Source of the DNA: Pseudoflavonifractor phocaeensis
GTDB taxonomy: Bacteria; Bacillota; Clostridia; Oscillospirales; Oscillospiraceae
DNA: 60,307 nucleotides
Reading direction: 5' to 3'
Assembly: GCF_016901955.1 (NCBI RefSeq)
Contig: NZ_JACJLC010000013.1
Coordinates: 1-60,307 of the forward strand
A model generated the notes under the pieces. The model made no database searches. It saw only the letters and a list, made by a program, of their open reading frames with translations, and was not told the DNA's origin. Each line of letters opens with the position of its first letter. Positions within the stretch are counted from its first letter, which is position 1. The translations under genes and the position numbers were made by a program. Positions 41,962 to 50,619 of the stretch are shown here, in pieces.

Positions 41962-43029
41962 ATGAAGTGCCTACTCAAATATCAATGGGTCAAGTTGCCC
42001 CGCAATCAGCTCCCATCAGGAAAGGGTATCATGGGCGCCTGGACTCGCATGGCCTCCCGCGCAGCGTTCCGAAATGGGCAGGCCCACTACTGTGGTTATA
42101 TCAATAAGGTAAACGCCGGAGGATGGGCAGGAGGTATTGTCGGCCTGAAAAGCATCCTGGGGGTTAAGCGACGGCAACAGGCCCTGGGACTAATAGACGA
42201 ACTCTCAGAACTTGGCTACATTTCTTACACGCTGGATGCGAAGACAAAGAAACTGACCTATCAAGTCACGGACTGGGTCGTAAGATGCTCTGGCGAGCCC
42301 TGTATGGGCCGTGAGGCGGTTTATGCGACGGAGGGGTATGGATTCCTCTGTCTGCCCAGAAATGCCACACAGAGGCTTACAGAGCGCAATTATCAATTTG
42401 CTGAGGCAGACGCATGGCTGGATCTCTGGTGCCACACAGTTTGGCAGGAGCCGAGCAATGCGTTTTCCTACTCAGCGCCAGCTGTCCAGTTTGGGCAGTA
42501 CGGCGCTGTTTTGACATTGGAATCCCTTGGCAGGCGCTGGGGATGGGAAAAGACGAAAGTTTGGCGCTTTTTCAGAAAACATGCGGATGCCTTCCCGCTG
42601 TATAAGCTGCCTGGTGCTTTCGGCTGCCTCATCTTCAACGCAGCCTATCCGACTGGAGAACAATTCACGTTGCCATCCCAAGATGAAATCGAGCGCATTT
42701 TGCGAGAAATACGCAAAAAAGACGGCAATACGCACGAAAAACAGCAGAGCGATCATGCCCGCATCTGCAAACTGGTCGCCTGGTATAGCCGTACCGCGCT
42801 GCCCCGGGGGCAGGTTGAGTGCCGTGTTGCATCTGAGGACTGCTATAATACGCGCGCGTATTTTTCTCTGGGTAAGATTTTAGAGTATGTTTGGGAGGAC
42901 TGCCAAGGGAATTCTCCAGTGACGCCGAATTTTGAATTTTTCCGTGGAAACTCCGCACGGGCTGGACCTGCGGAACAGGACGATGGAGGTATTGAACATG
43001 GCAGATTTGAAGGCATCCCTTTGTGGTGA
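41962..43029 (+). CDS. Winged-helix, replication-initiator-like protein of an element
   Basis: A 355-residue soluble protein. The N-terminal 110 residues look like a winged helix (LPSGKGIMGAWTRMASRA, VKRRQQALGLIDELSELGYI, KKLTYQVTDW), with a second helical DNA-binding-like part (LTLESLGRRWGWEKTKVWRF). I recognise the general type, a phage/plasmid replication or control protein, but not a named family. GAAGGGAGG precedes ATG 41962. Its end overlaps the next gene by 32 bases. Confidence 0.6.
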   Translation: MKCLLKYQWVKLPRNQLPSGKGIMGAWTRMASRAAFRNGQAHYCGYINKVNAGGWAGGIVGLKSILGVKRRQQALGLIDELSELGYISYTLDAKTKKLTYQVTDWVVRCSGEPCMGREAVYATEGYGFLCLPRNATQRLTERNYQFAEADAWLDLWCHTVWQEPSNAFSYSAPAVQFGQYGAVLTLESLGRRWGWEKTKVWRFFRKHADAFPLYKLPGAFGCLIFNAAYPTGEQFTLPSQDEIERILREIRKKDGNTHEKQQSDHARICKLVAWYSRTALPRGQVECRVASEDCYNTRAYFSLGKILEYVWEDCQGNSPVTPNFEFFRGNSARAGPAEQDDGGIEHGRFEGIPLW

Positions 43030-43624
43030 ACTGCCGAATCAGGTAAGCGCGATTCCCAAAGAGCAGCTGCGCAGTTTGTTGGAGCGCAGAGGAATTGTGG
43101 GTGATCCGGACATCCCTAATGCGAAAGCGCGGCTTGCGGAGCAGGAGCTGCGTCGGAATATGTACCACAATACCCAGGTCATGCTCAAGCACTATCGAGA
43201 TATCGTTTGGGCCCTGGAGTGCTTTCCCGGTGAGGTGGCTCAGGAACTGGATCAGCCACTGAAGGACTTAGATGCGCTGCTCAGTGTGGTGGATACGCAG
43301 GTAGCGCTGGGGAATGCGAAATTAGAGCACCGTCTGCTCAGTATCCGGAAGTCCCGACTCCTACTTGATCGGATCAACGAGGCCCTGACCGTCCTGCGCC
43401 ATAAGCCGGGCAACGGGGAGCTGATGTATAACATCATCTTTCAGACGTTCATCACGCCGGACAGGCCAAGCCACTCGGATATCCTGTACCGGCTGGACAT
43501 CTCGGAGCGGCATTATTACCGCCTTCGCCAGCAGGCGGTCAATATCCTCTCCATCCGGCTTTGGACAGCTCCGGTCGGCTGTCTGGACGCCTGGCTGGAA
43601 CTTTTGACGCTGCTGGAGGGGTGA
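42998..43624 (+). CDS. Element protein with C-terminal HTH-like end
   Basis: A 208-residue, mostly helical protein (ELPNQVSAIPKEQLRSLLER, then long helices) ending with a sigma-region-4-like segment (SDILYRLDISERHYYRLRQQ). It may be a phage-type transcription factor of the ArpU/RinA kind. ATGGAGGT lies eight bases before ATG 42998 inside the upstream gene, so translation is coupled. Family unconfirmed. Confidence 0.55.
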   Translation: MADLKASLCGELPNQVSAIPKEQLRSLLERRGIVGDPDIPNAKARLAEQELRRNMYHNTQVMLKHYRDIVWALECFPGEVAQELDQPLKDLDALLSVVDTQVALGNAKLEHRLLSIRKSRLLLDRINEALTVLRHKPGNGELMYNIIFQTFITPDRPSHSDILYRLDISERHYYRLRQQAVNILSIRLWTAPVGCLDAWLELLTLLEG

Positions 43625-43814
43625 TGTCCTATTCTATGGCAGAAAAAAGGCAGAAAATTGGCAAGGTCGGTGCGGATGACAAGGGGAGCGCAGATGTGCT
43701 ATCCTGATATCGTCCAAAACTGGACCTGACGGCAGGGAGCCGCCTTGAAACGATTGGAAACGATCGCTTCGAGGCGGCTCTTTGCTGCAATTTTGACGAA
43801 AAGGAGGGAAGGAA
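43625..43814 (+). other. Short gap with hairpin
   Basis: GAGCCGCCT (43737 region) pairs with AGGCGGCTC (43772 region) around a loop containing a repeated AACGAT; TTTG follows. It may be a weak terminator of the two element genes. No further gene is seen. Confidence 0.45.
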
Positions 43815-44147
43815 ATGGAAAAAGATGAAAACAGATGGAACCGCTGGGTGAGGGTATCACAGCGGCTGCGCAATGGGTTCCAGATGGCGATGGTGTCCTG
43901 CTATATCCCAGATCCATCCGTAGAGCAGACACCAGACACCCAGCAGTCATCAGAAGAGGTGCAACAGCCGCAGGAACAGAATACCGCCACAGAGCCTGCC
44001 AGCGGTATTCCCATCGTTCCTCTGGTGGTTTTCCTGGTCGGCCTTGCCTGCGGGGGCGGCGGCTTGGTGGCGCTCCACTTTGCCAAGCGGCACCGCCAAG
44101 AGGCTGATTATGACGAGTGGGCAGACGAGGACGACGAGCAGTATTGA
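43815..44147 (+). CDS. Single-pass membrane protein, unknown
   Basis: A 110-residue protein: an N-terminal amphipathic part, a Gln/Thr/Pro-rich linker (SVEQTPDTQQSSEEVQQPQE), one transmembrane helix (IPIVPLVVFLVGLACGGGGL) and an acidic tail (DYDEWADEDDEQY). There is no signal for export and no known domain. AAGGAGGGAAGG precedes the ATG. It lies in the element-like block ahead of the structured RNA. Confidence 0.6.
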   Translation: MEKDENRWNRWVRVSQRLRNGFQMAMVSCYIPDPSVEQTPDTQQSSEEVQQPQEQNTATEPASGIPIVPLVVFLVGLACGGGGLVALHFAKRHRQEADYDEWADEDDEQY

Positions 44148-44237
44148 AAGGAAAAACGCCCCCAGACTGAGATGGGATCTCCCAGACTGAAAACGGCAAA
44201 AAAGTTGATGAAATTACCGCGAAAATGAGGATTTTTG

Positions 44238-44266
44238 TTGACTATTTCACGGTATCTTGTTATAAT
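44238..44266 (+). promoter_or_regulatory. Consensus promoter of the candidate RNA
   Basis: TTGACT (44238-44243), 17 bp, perfect TATAAT (44261-44266). Transcription would begin near 44273, just before the first arm of the closing stem (44277). Confidence 0.85.
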
Positions 44267-44271
44267 TCCAT

Positions 44272-44517
44272 TGTAACAAGATACTGCGCACAGGCTCTCG
44301 ATACGCCGGGGCGCCTTGGCGTCAGACCTGCCAGAAGAGGGTGGGAAATCGTGACGGAGCCGCTGTACCGCGGCCCCACAAGGCGCAGATCTTGTCTTAA
44401 AAGAATGTGGCCGGAAGGCCGCTGAAATACAGTGCAGAGTCAATGGCTGGATGCGACACCACTATTCCAGCGCTTGGCTCTGCATTGTCTTTTTCAGCGG
44501 GCTTCCGGCCTTTTTTT
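44272..44517 (+). ncRNA. Candidate structured RNA (about 245 nt) with own promoter and terminator
   Basis: After the promoter, CAAGAT-A-CTGCGC (44277-44289) pairs with GCGCAG-ATCTTG (44383-44394), a 12-bp closing stem with one bulge. Inside are smaller hairpins (ACGCC/GGCGT; CCGC/GCGG) and GGCTC/GAGCC pairing. Then a long hairpin, 44409-44426 with 44492-44510, extended by a 15-pair inner stem (44429-44443 with 44474-44487 region), is followed by TTTTTTT. No protein frame fits. It could be a small RNA, or an aptamer-plus-terminator leader of the gene at 44593. I do not recognise the family. Confidence 0.65.
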
Positions 44518-44592
44518 GTGTTTCGGCGGTTTTGGCGATGCCGGTGCGAGTAGGGAATATGGAAGTTATCTTCTGGTAAGGAGGGACACAAG

Positions 44593-45057
44593 ATGAGCAA
44601 GAAATCAAGACGCAGCCGGGCAGGGGTACTGCCTGGCGATGGGCGGCTGCGCTGCCACTGCGGCAGCCCCGCGGTGCTCCGCAGTGCGGAAGGCCTGTGC
44701 AGGACGCACCGGCCTGGTGCGATGGCCTATGTCTGTTCCCGGTACCCGGCCTGCGATTTCTTTGTGATGGCGCACCCGGGGACCTTGGAACCCATGGGTA
44801 GCTTGGCCGGGCCGAGACTGCGGAAGTTGCGGTATGCCGCGCATCAGGAGTTCAACAAACTGTATCAGTCTGGACTCATGAGCAAGCGGGACGCCTACCA
44901 ATGGCTGGCCATGACCGTGCAGGCGCCTATGGCCCACGCCCACATCGGGCATCTGGGCGAGTATTACTGCCAGGTGGTCATTGACGAGAGTCGGAAACTG
45001 CTCCAGGAGCGGCTGGAGCAGCAAAACAAATTGAGAAAAGTATCAGGAGGTGCATGA
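44593..45057 (+). CDS. DUF3268 zinc-finger protein
   Basis: A 154-residue protein with a small zinc finger of the DUF3268 type (LRCHCGSPAVLRSAEG, YVCSRYPACDFFVMAH) and a helical second half (YAAHQEFNKLYQSGLMSKRD). Such proteins occur on mobile elements and phage-like islands; the role is unknown. It lies 75 bases after the candidate RNA terminator and one base before the sigma factor gene. AAGGAGGGACACAAG precedes the ATG. Confidence 0.8.
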   Translation: MSKKSRRSRAGVLPGDGRLRCHCGSPAVLRSAEGLCRTHRPGAMAYVCSRYPACDFFVMAHPGTLEPMGSLAGPRLRKLRYAAHQEFNKLYQSGLMSKRDAYQWLAMTVQAPMAHAHIGHLGEYYCQVVIDESRKLLQERLEQQNKLRKVSGGA

Positions 45058-45058
45058 T

Positions 45059-45592
45059 ATGCTGTCGCCGCTTACGAAGGAGCAGCGGATCAAGGTTGAG
45101 GAGAACATGGGACTGGTGGGCAAGGTGATCCAGGACTGCGTCCATACACTGGGCGCGGGGAGCATGTTCGGCTATGACGACCTGTTCCAAATCGGGTGCC
45201 TGGGACTGTGCAAGGCGGCCCAAACAGATAAGCCGGGGCACACGGTGGCCTTTTCCACCTACGCCTACCGTCTGATCCGCAATGAGATCTATACTGAGTT
45301 GGAGCGTGCCACCCGGCGGGGGCGGGAGGTGGCCACTGACCCTGCTGAACTGCCCTGCACGGTGCTGGACGATGATATACCAGAACAGCGAGAGGCATGT
45401 ATGTCGCTTCTGCAGCGGCTTGAGCGGGCAGAAGCCGAGGCCACCGGGGTGACAGCCAAGGGATTCCAGGCCATCCGGATGCTGATGGATGGATACACCA
45501 ACCGAGAGATCGGGGAGCGGTTCGGTGTAGCGGCAAACCATGTGACGGCGTGGGTAGCCAGAGCGCGCAAGGTGCTCAGTACGCGAGAGTGA
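45059..45592 (+). CDS. Sigma-70 family RNA polymerase sigma factor
   Basis: A 177-residue sigma factor. Region 2 is clear (MGLVGKVIQDCV, YDDLFQIGCLGLCKAAQ, AFSTYAYRLIRNEIY) and region 4 ends it (GYTNREIGERFGVAANHVTA). The linker is short and acidic. AGGAGG lies eight bases before ATG 45059. Co-transcribed with DUF3268. Sigma factors of this size on elements usually control the element's own genes. Confidence 0.88.
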   Translation: MLSPLTKEQRIKVEENMGLVGKVIQDCVHTLGAGSMFGYDDLFQIGCLGLCKAAQTDKPGHTVAFSTYAYRLIRNEIYTELERATRRGREVATDPAELPCTVLDDDIPEQREACMSLLQRLERAEAEATGVTAKGFQAIRMLMDGYTNREIGERFGVAANHVTAWVARARKVLSTRE

Positions 45593-45936
45593 TAGACGTG
45601 GGGATTTTATCTGGGCTGGAACCGCCGGTCATGGTACTTAGATTCTGAGTTGTATAGTTCCGGGCGTGGGGAAAGCATCCACGAAATAGAATAGGCAGGT
45701 TACCGAGTTATTCAGTATCCTTGCTTACAAGAGCGAGGTGGGATGGGCGCAGTTCAAAATAAATCGAACCTTTCTGCTGCTGTCATTGACAGAGGCAGGA
45801 TCGCACCGGCCTCAGATAGACCGGCTTGTCCAGAAGAATTGGTACCAAAATTAGTACCTGAAGGCCCACGACAAAACTGAATACCCACCGTACAATGGCA
45901 TTGTAAAGGGATGTTTATACCAAAGGAGGCGAAAGT
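45593..45936 (+). other. Gap with two small palindromes
   Basis: No gene I can support. TACAATG-G-CATTGTA (45891-45905) is a perfect palindrome 31 bases ahead of the next ATG and may be an operator. GGTACCAA...TTAGTACC (45841-45858) is a looser one. A 45-codon frame (45743-45880) has no good start site. Confidence 0.45.
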
Positions 45937-46194
45937 ATGGAAAAGATCCCGATCTCGGCGGTGTGGCCCCTACAGGACGGGGTGCTCCAAATCATTTTTG
46001 AGACAGGGAGCACAGCCGTGGTCAATTTCCAGACGAAATTCCAGACAGCCCGGTTTGGCCCCCTGCGGGAGGAGGCAGTCTGGAAGAGTGCGAAGACGGA
46101 CGGAAAATTCGTCCGCTGGTACCGGGACAGTTTCCCGGTGGTGGAGATGGCCTGCGATGAGCTGCTGGGCATGATCGTAGGCTCATACTATTAA
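45937..46194 (+). CDS. DUF2442-like small protein
   Basis: An 85-residue protein laid out like DUF2442 (ISAVWPLQDGVLQIIFETGS, a middle FQTARFGPLREEAVWKS, then FPVVEMACDELLG). AAAGGAGGCGAAAG precedes the ATG. The function is unknown; members are often in toxin-antitoxin-like or element settings. A stem, AAGGCTTGT/ACAAGCCTT, follows the stop (46194-46225). Confidence 0.55.
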   Translation: MEKIPISAVWPLQDGVLQIIFETGSTAVVNFQTKFQTARFGPLREEAVWKSAKTDGKFVRWYRDSFPVVEMACDELLGMIVGSYY

Positions 46195-46278
46195 GGCTTG
46201 TCTGAAATATGTCAACAAGCCTTAAGGATTCCGCGAGAGAAGAAAAGGCCTTGATTTTAGAAAGGAGAGCACGCTGCG

Positions 46279-47214
46279 ATGAAAAAGAGGACTGCGCTTT
46301 TGGCTCTGCTCCTGACCCTGGCGATGGCGGTTCCCGCCTCCGCCGCCTGGATCGCCGATCTGCCGGAGGACAACTGGGCCTATCCTTATGTGGATGCCCT
46401 GGTGGATCAGGGGATCATGACCGTGGACAGCGAGGGCAATTTTGGACCTGACGTCTTTACCACCCGCGCCGAGTTTATCTACTCCCTGTGGCTGGCCTTC
46501 GGCTCGCCCGACGCGGAGATTGACCGGACCTTCAACGACGTCCACCCATACAGCATCTACATCGAGGCGGTGGAGTGGGCCATGGACTGCGGCATCACCA
46601 CCGGCATTGGCAACAACAACTTCGGGCCTGACCTATACCTGTCCCGGGAGCAGGCATTCACCTTCCTGTACCGGGCCATGGACTATATGGGCTGCGCCCC
46701 CGGCTACGGCACAGGCAGTGAGTCCTACCGGCAGATTGCGGAGTTCCACGACTACGGGGAGATCGGCAGCTGGGCCCGGGATTCCATCCAGCTTCTGATG
46801 AACGTGGGCATTGTGGAGGGTACCGACAACGGCTACCTGATGCCCACGCGTGATCTGACCAACGCCGCCACCGCCGCCGTACTCTACCGTTCCCTGGCTT
46901 ACATGGGCATACTGGAAACTGGCCGGGGCGACTACTTCCCCGACGGAGGGAATGGCGCCGTCACCGCCGAGGACTTCTACGGTTGCTGGGAGTACGTCAA
47001 CACCGATGTGTGGCTGTGCATCTACGGCGACGGCACCTATGAATTCTACAACACCGAAGGCCTGGCGGATGCGGGCACCTATTACATGGACGGGGAGACC
47101 CTGCGCCTGAACAGCGGCATCAGTTTTGTGCTGGACCCGGCGGGAGAGGCCGGCTGGATCCTGGACAACAATGACGAGTATCTGTTTGCCTCCGAACTGC
47201 CCTTTGCCGGCTGA
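46279..47214 (+). CDS. SLH protein with one FYGCWEY domain; first gene of the surface array
   Basis: A 311-residue secreted protein. A signal peptide (LLALLLTLAMAVPASA) is followed by three SLH repeats (about 22-215; LPEDNWAYPYVDALVDQGIM, NFGPDVFTTRAEFIYSLWLA, EWAMDCGITTGIGNNNFGPD) and then one 80-residue FYGCWEY domain (from residue 230: AEDFYGCWEYVNTDVWLCIY, GDGTYEFYN, YYMDGETLRL, FASELP). SLH repeats bind wall polymer. The shared domain links it to the lipoproteins that follow, which suggests one anchored to the wall and others to the membrane. AAAGGAGAGC precedes the ATG. Confidence 0.82.
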   Translation: MKKRTALLALLLTLAMAVPASAAWIADLPEDNWAYPYVDALVDQGIMTVDSEGNFGPDVFTTRAEFIYSLWLAFGSPDAEIDRTFNDVHPYSIYIEAVEWAMDCGITTGIGNNNFGPDLYLSREQAFTFLYRAMDYMGCAPGYGTGSESYRQIAEFHDYGEIGSWARDSIQLLMNVGIVEGTDNGYLMPTRDLTNAATAAVLYRSLAYMGILETGRGDYFPDGGNGAVTAEDFYGCWEYVNTDVWLCIYGDGTYEFYNTEGLADAGTYYMDGETLRLNSGISFVLDPAGEAGWILDNNDEYLFASELPFAG

Positions 47215-47264
47215 TCTGGCGTCTGTCCGCGCATGGGCGGGCTGGAAAAAAGGGAGGACATGAC

Positions 47265-48557
47265 ATGAAAAGAATGAAGATGTGCGCGATCTTTGCCTGC
47301 TGCCTTACGCTGCTGCTGGCCCTCGCCGCCTGCGGCGGATCCAGCAGTTCCGATAAGTCCGACAGCTCCGGCAAACCTGACAGTTCCAGTGAGCCCGACG
47401 CCCCCCAGGGTTATGAGGGCACCTGGCGGCATGCGGACGGGGACACCGAGTACTGGCTGGAGCTGGGGGAGAACGGCCGGATCTTCCTATACGACGTGCA
47501 GTTCGACCTGGTCACCACCGGCTCCTGGGTGGAAACGGAGGAGGGCGTCATGGTAACACGGGAGTTCTCGGTGCCCTCGGATATGGAAGTTTCGGCAAGC
47601 ATGTTCGAACTGCCGCTGATTGACGACGGGGAGGGCGGCCTGACGCATGGGGGCGCCGATCTGCTCTTCATCCGGGCCGAGGACCTGGAGGTACCGCGGA
47701 CCACGGTGCAGACCCTCGACAGCTATCTCTGGATCGACCCGAAAAGTGAGTACGAGCTGTGCTTTTACTGGGATGGCTCCTGGGAGATCTATGACAGCGG
47801 GTACGAGGACCTGGTGGAGGGGGACGAGGACGGCACGGCCATCGACGGATACGCCATTACCCTCACCACCCTGGATGGGGAGGATCTGGAGCTGACCCTG
47901 TCGGAGGAGGGCACCCAGATCACCGGCTATCGCGATATGGTTTTTGTCCGCAGTGACATCCTGGCAGGCCGGGAGGACGAAGAAGGCGAATACGGCGAGG
48001 TGTACTGGGAGATATATGCCTACGCCTTCTACGGCTGTTGGGAGTATGAGAACTACTACGTCTGGGTCGATATCCGGGAGGACGGCACCTATGAGTGGGT
48101 GGATGGAGACAACGCCAGTTCCGGCAGTTACACCATGGAGGAGGATGAGTTGGTGCTGGACAACGGTCTGCGCTTTGTCGTGGACGGGGCAGGCGGCCTG
48201 ATTGACAGCGACGGCAACGCCCTGTTCCCCTCGACGCTGCCCAATGCCGATGAGGGTGCCGTCTCTCAGATCACCATCGCGGACTTCGTCGGATGCTGGG
48301 AGTACACGGCGTACGACAACTGGATCTGCATCTTCGGGGAGGGCTCCAGTTCCGGCACCTACGACTGGTACCAGATCGACGGCCTTGAATCCAGCGGCTC
48401 CTGCTACATGGACGGCGAGACGCTGTACCTGGAGGGCATAAACCTGGCCCTGACCCTGGACGGGGAAGGCGGCCTGATCGACAGCGACGGCGACACCCTG
48501 TTTGCCTCCCAGCTGCCGGACTCAGCTCCTAGGATCGCCGCCCTGTCCGCTGCGTAG
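47265..48557 (+). CDS. Lipoprotein with two C-terminal FYGCWEY domains
   Basis: A 430-residue lipoprotein: signal peptide, lipobox LAAC (cysteine about 23), Ser/Asp-rich linker, two related beta domains (GTWRHADGDTEYWLELGENG; ESYLWIDPKS-like region) and two FYGCWEY domains (about 250-326 and 338-420). The second carries FVGCWEYTAYDNWICIF. It is very acidic. The family of the repeat is unknown; a lipocalin-like small beta-barrel is possible. AGGGAGGACAT precedes ATG 47265. Confidence 0.75.
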   Translation: MKRMKMCAIFACCLTLLLALAACGGSSSSDKSDSSGKPDSSSEPDAPQGYEGTWRHADGDTEYWLELGENGRIFLYDVQFDLVTTGSWVETEEGVMVTREFSVPSDMEVSASMFELPLIDDGEGGLTHGGADLLFIRAEDLEVPRTTVQTLDSYLWIDPKSEYELCFYWDGSWEIYDSGYEDLVEGDEDGTAIDGYAITLTTLDGEDLELTLSEEGTQITGYRDMVFVRSDILAGREDEEGEYGEVYWEIYAYAFYGCWEYENYYVWVDIREDGTYEWVDGDNASSGSYTMEEDELVLDNGLRFVVDGAGGLIDSDGNALFPSTLPNADEGAVSQITIADFVGCWEYTAYDNWICIFGEGSSSGTYDWYQIDGLESSGSCYMDGETLYLEGINLALTLDGEGGLIDSDGDTLFASQLPDSAPRIAALSAA

Positions 48558-48602
48558 ATCCGGGCCAACAGGAGCGCAAACGCGTGTCAGAGAGGAAAGC
48601 GT

Positions 48603-49499
48603 ATGAAACGAAAGAAATTATCTGTACTGACGGCTTGCCTGGCCTTGCTGCTGGGCCTGCTGGCCGGCTGCGGCGGAGGCGATGACGCCGAGATCACCGC
48701 CGAGGATTTCTACGGCTGCTGGGAGTATGAAGCGTATGACCTTTGGCTGGTCGTCCATGAGGACGAGGCCTACGACTGGATCAGCCCGACGGACACCTCC
48801 TCAGGGACATACACCGTGGAGGATGGGGAACTGGTGCTGGACAACAGCATGCGCTACACCCAGGACGGGAAGGGCGGCCTGGTGGACAGTGACGGCGATG
48901 CCCTGTTCGCCTCGGAGTTGCCCGACACCTGGGACGACGAGGAGGGGCTCGGGGTGCCCGACTACGAGCCGGAGGTCAACGCCGAGGACTTCTATGGCGT
49001 GTGGGAGTACGCCAACCAGGATGTGTGGCTGTACATCCAGGGCGGCGGCACCTATGAGTGGATCAGTGAGTACAGCAGTCTCAGTGCCGGCTACTACATG
49101 GACGGCGTGGAGCTGTACCTGGACGGTCTGGGCTTGACTGTTTCTCTGGACGGGGAGGGCAACCTAATCGACAGCGACGGCGAACTGCTGTTTCCCTCGG
49201 AACTGCCCGACTTCTACTACGAATGGGACGACGAAGAGGACTACAGCCCCACCGTCACCGCCGAGGACTTCTACGGCTGCTGGGAGTACACCGACACCTA
49301 CACCTGGGTATGCATCTACGGCGACGGCACCTATGAGTGGTACGACTCGGACGGGCTGGATGTCATGGGCAATTACTACATGTCCGGCGACGAGCTGTGC
49401 CTGGAGGACAGCGCGATGACCTTTGCTCTGGACGGCTCCGGCGGCCTGGTGGACAGCTTTGGAGACACCCTGTTCCTCTCCGAGCTGCCCGAGTGGTGA
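48603..49499 (+). CDS. Lipoprotein of three FYGCWEY domains
   Basis: A 298-residue lipoprotein that is almost pure repeat. After the signal and lipobox (LLAGC, cysteine about 23) come three domains: AEDFYGCWEYEAYDLWLVVH, AEDFYGVWEYANQDVWLYIQ (cysteine lost) and AEDFYGCWEYTDTYTWVCIY, each ending in a GGLxDSxGDxLFxSELP-type motif. At DNA level the third is close to the domain at 46966, so recent copying is likely. GAGAGGAAAG precedes the ATG. Confidence 0.8.
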   Translation: MKRKKLSVLTACLALLLGLLAGCGGGDDAEITAEDFYGCWEYEAYDLWLVVHEDEAYDWISPTDTSSGTYTVEDGELVLDNSMRYTQDGKGGLVDSDGDALFASELPDTWDDEEGLGVPDYEPEVNAEDFYGVWEYANQDVWLYIQGGGTYEWISEYSSLSAGYYMDGVELYLDGLGLTVSLDGEGNLIDSDGELLFPSELPDFYYEWDDEEDYSPTVTAEDFYGCWEYTDTYTWVCIYGDGTYEWYDSDGLDVMGNYYMSGDELCLEDSAMTFALDGSGGLVDSFGDTLFLSELPEW

Positions 49500-49562
49500 T
49501 GGCCGCGGCCGGAGGAGATTTTCCCGGATACATCAGATAGATTTCTTAGGAGGAATGTGGAT

Positions 49563-50591
49563 ATGAAGCTGAGAAAGATCGGCGCGCTGTTTCTGAGCCT
49601 GGCTATGGCGCTCTCCCTGCTGGCCGGCTGCGGCGGCGGGAGCGAAAGCGAGAGCGAGGGCGAGGAGGATGGCCGGGGCGATGTGATCGAGAGCGACCCG
49701 GGGGACACCCTGGATGAACCGGAAGTCAACTTCGAGGACTTTGTCGGCTGCTGGGAGTACTGGGATTATGATATCTGGCTGTATGTCTACGGCGACGGCA
49801 CCTATGAGATGTACAACGCGGACGGCGACAGCACCTCTGGCAGTTACACGCCGGAGGGCACGGAAATCGTTCTGGACAGCGGCGAGCGTTTTGCCCTGGA
49901 CAGGGACGGCGGCCTCATCGACGGGGAGGGCGACGGGCTCTTTGCCTCGGAACTGCCCGACTTCACTCCGAACTACTACTTCGACGAGTATGAGATCGGG
50001 ATCAACTACGAGCTGGGCCAGGGGAATGCCACGCTGGAGGACGGCGCCTACTACTTTGAGATGAATACCGATGGCCAATACTACAATGTGGGCCCGCTGG
50101 TGTGCTCCGTGGATCTGGAGAGCGAGAGGGATCTGGGCAACGGCTATGTGGAGCGGATCGTCACCCTCTACCGGGGCTTTACCGAGGAGGACATCCCCAT
50201 GTTTACCATCGGCGTTTCCATGGGTGCCTCGTACCTGTTCTACGACTACTACACCGGCGTTCTCCTGCCGGACAACGACAACTTCGAGACCAGCGACGGG
50301 AGCTACTACTTCGCGTTCGACACCCCCGAGGGGGCGGTGGAACTGGACATCGGCGTGGAGAGCAGCCGGCGGAACGACGTGGAGGGCTACCGCAACATCT
50401 ATGCCGAAACCATCACCATCACGGCCCCCGACTGGTATGACGGACTGGTTTTGTCGGTCCCCACCCAGGCGGACACCTATGACGGGGTGAACGCGAGAGG
50501 CGAGGCCTTCGCTGCGCTGGACGACTATTATCCCGCCCTGGATCTGCCCTGGGATGCGGAAAGCGCCCTGAACTGCCTGGTTCTCTGGTGA
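49563..50591 (+). CDS. Lipoprotein with one FYGCWEY domain and a beta-sandwich part
   Basis: A 342-residue lipoprotein. Lipobox LLAGC (about 22), a Gly/Ser/Glu linker, then an FVGCWEYWDYDIWLYVYGDG domain (about 57-135) and a second domain of about 190 residues (YELGQGNATLEDGAYYFEMN ... ITITAPDWYDGLVLSVPTQA) of unknown type. The ATG at 49563 is preferred over GTG 49557: AGGAGG is nine bases upstream. Confidence 0.75.
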   Translation: MKLRKIGALFLSLAMALSLLAGCGGGSESESEGEEDGRGDVIESDPGDTLDEPEVNFEDFVGCWEYWDYDIWLYVYGDGTYEMYNADGDSTSGSYTPEGTEIVLDSGERFALDRDGGLIDGEGDGLFASELPDFTPNYYFDEYEIGINYELGQGNATLEDGAYYFEMNTDGQYYNVGPLVCSVDLESERDLGNGYVERIVTLYRGFTEEDIPMFTIGVSMGASYLFYDYYTGVLLPDNDNFETSDGSYYFAFDTPEGAVELDIGVESSRRNDVEGYRNIYAETITITAPDWYDGLVLSVPTQADTYDGVNARGEAFAALDDYYPALDLPWDAESALNCLVLW

Positions 50592-50619
50592 GGCGGAGCG
50601 GGAAAGGAGGCGCAAGCCT

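Noticed and set aside
45743-45880. A 45-codon frame whose tail (KLVPEGPRQN) looks like an integrase end
   Set aside because: No proper ribosome site, and the resemblance rests on a few residues.
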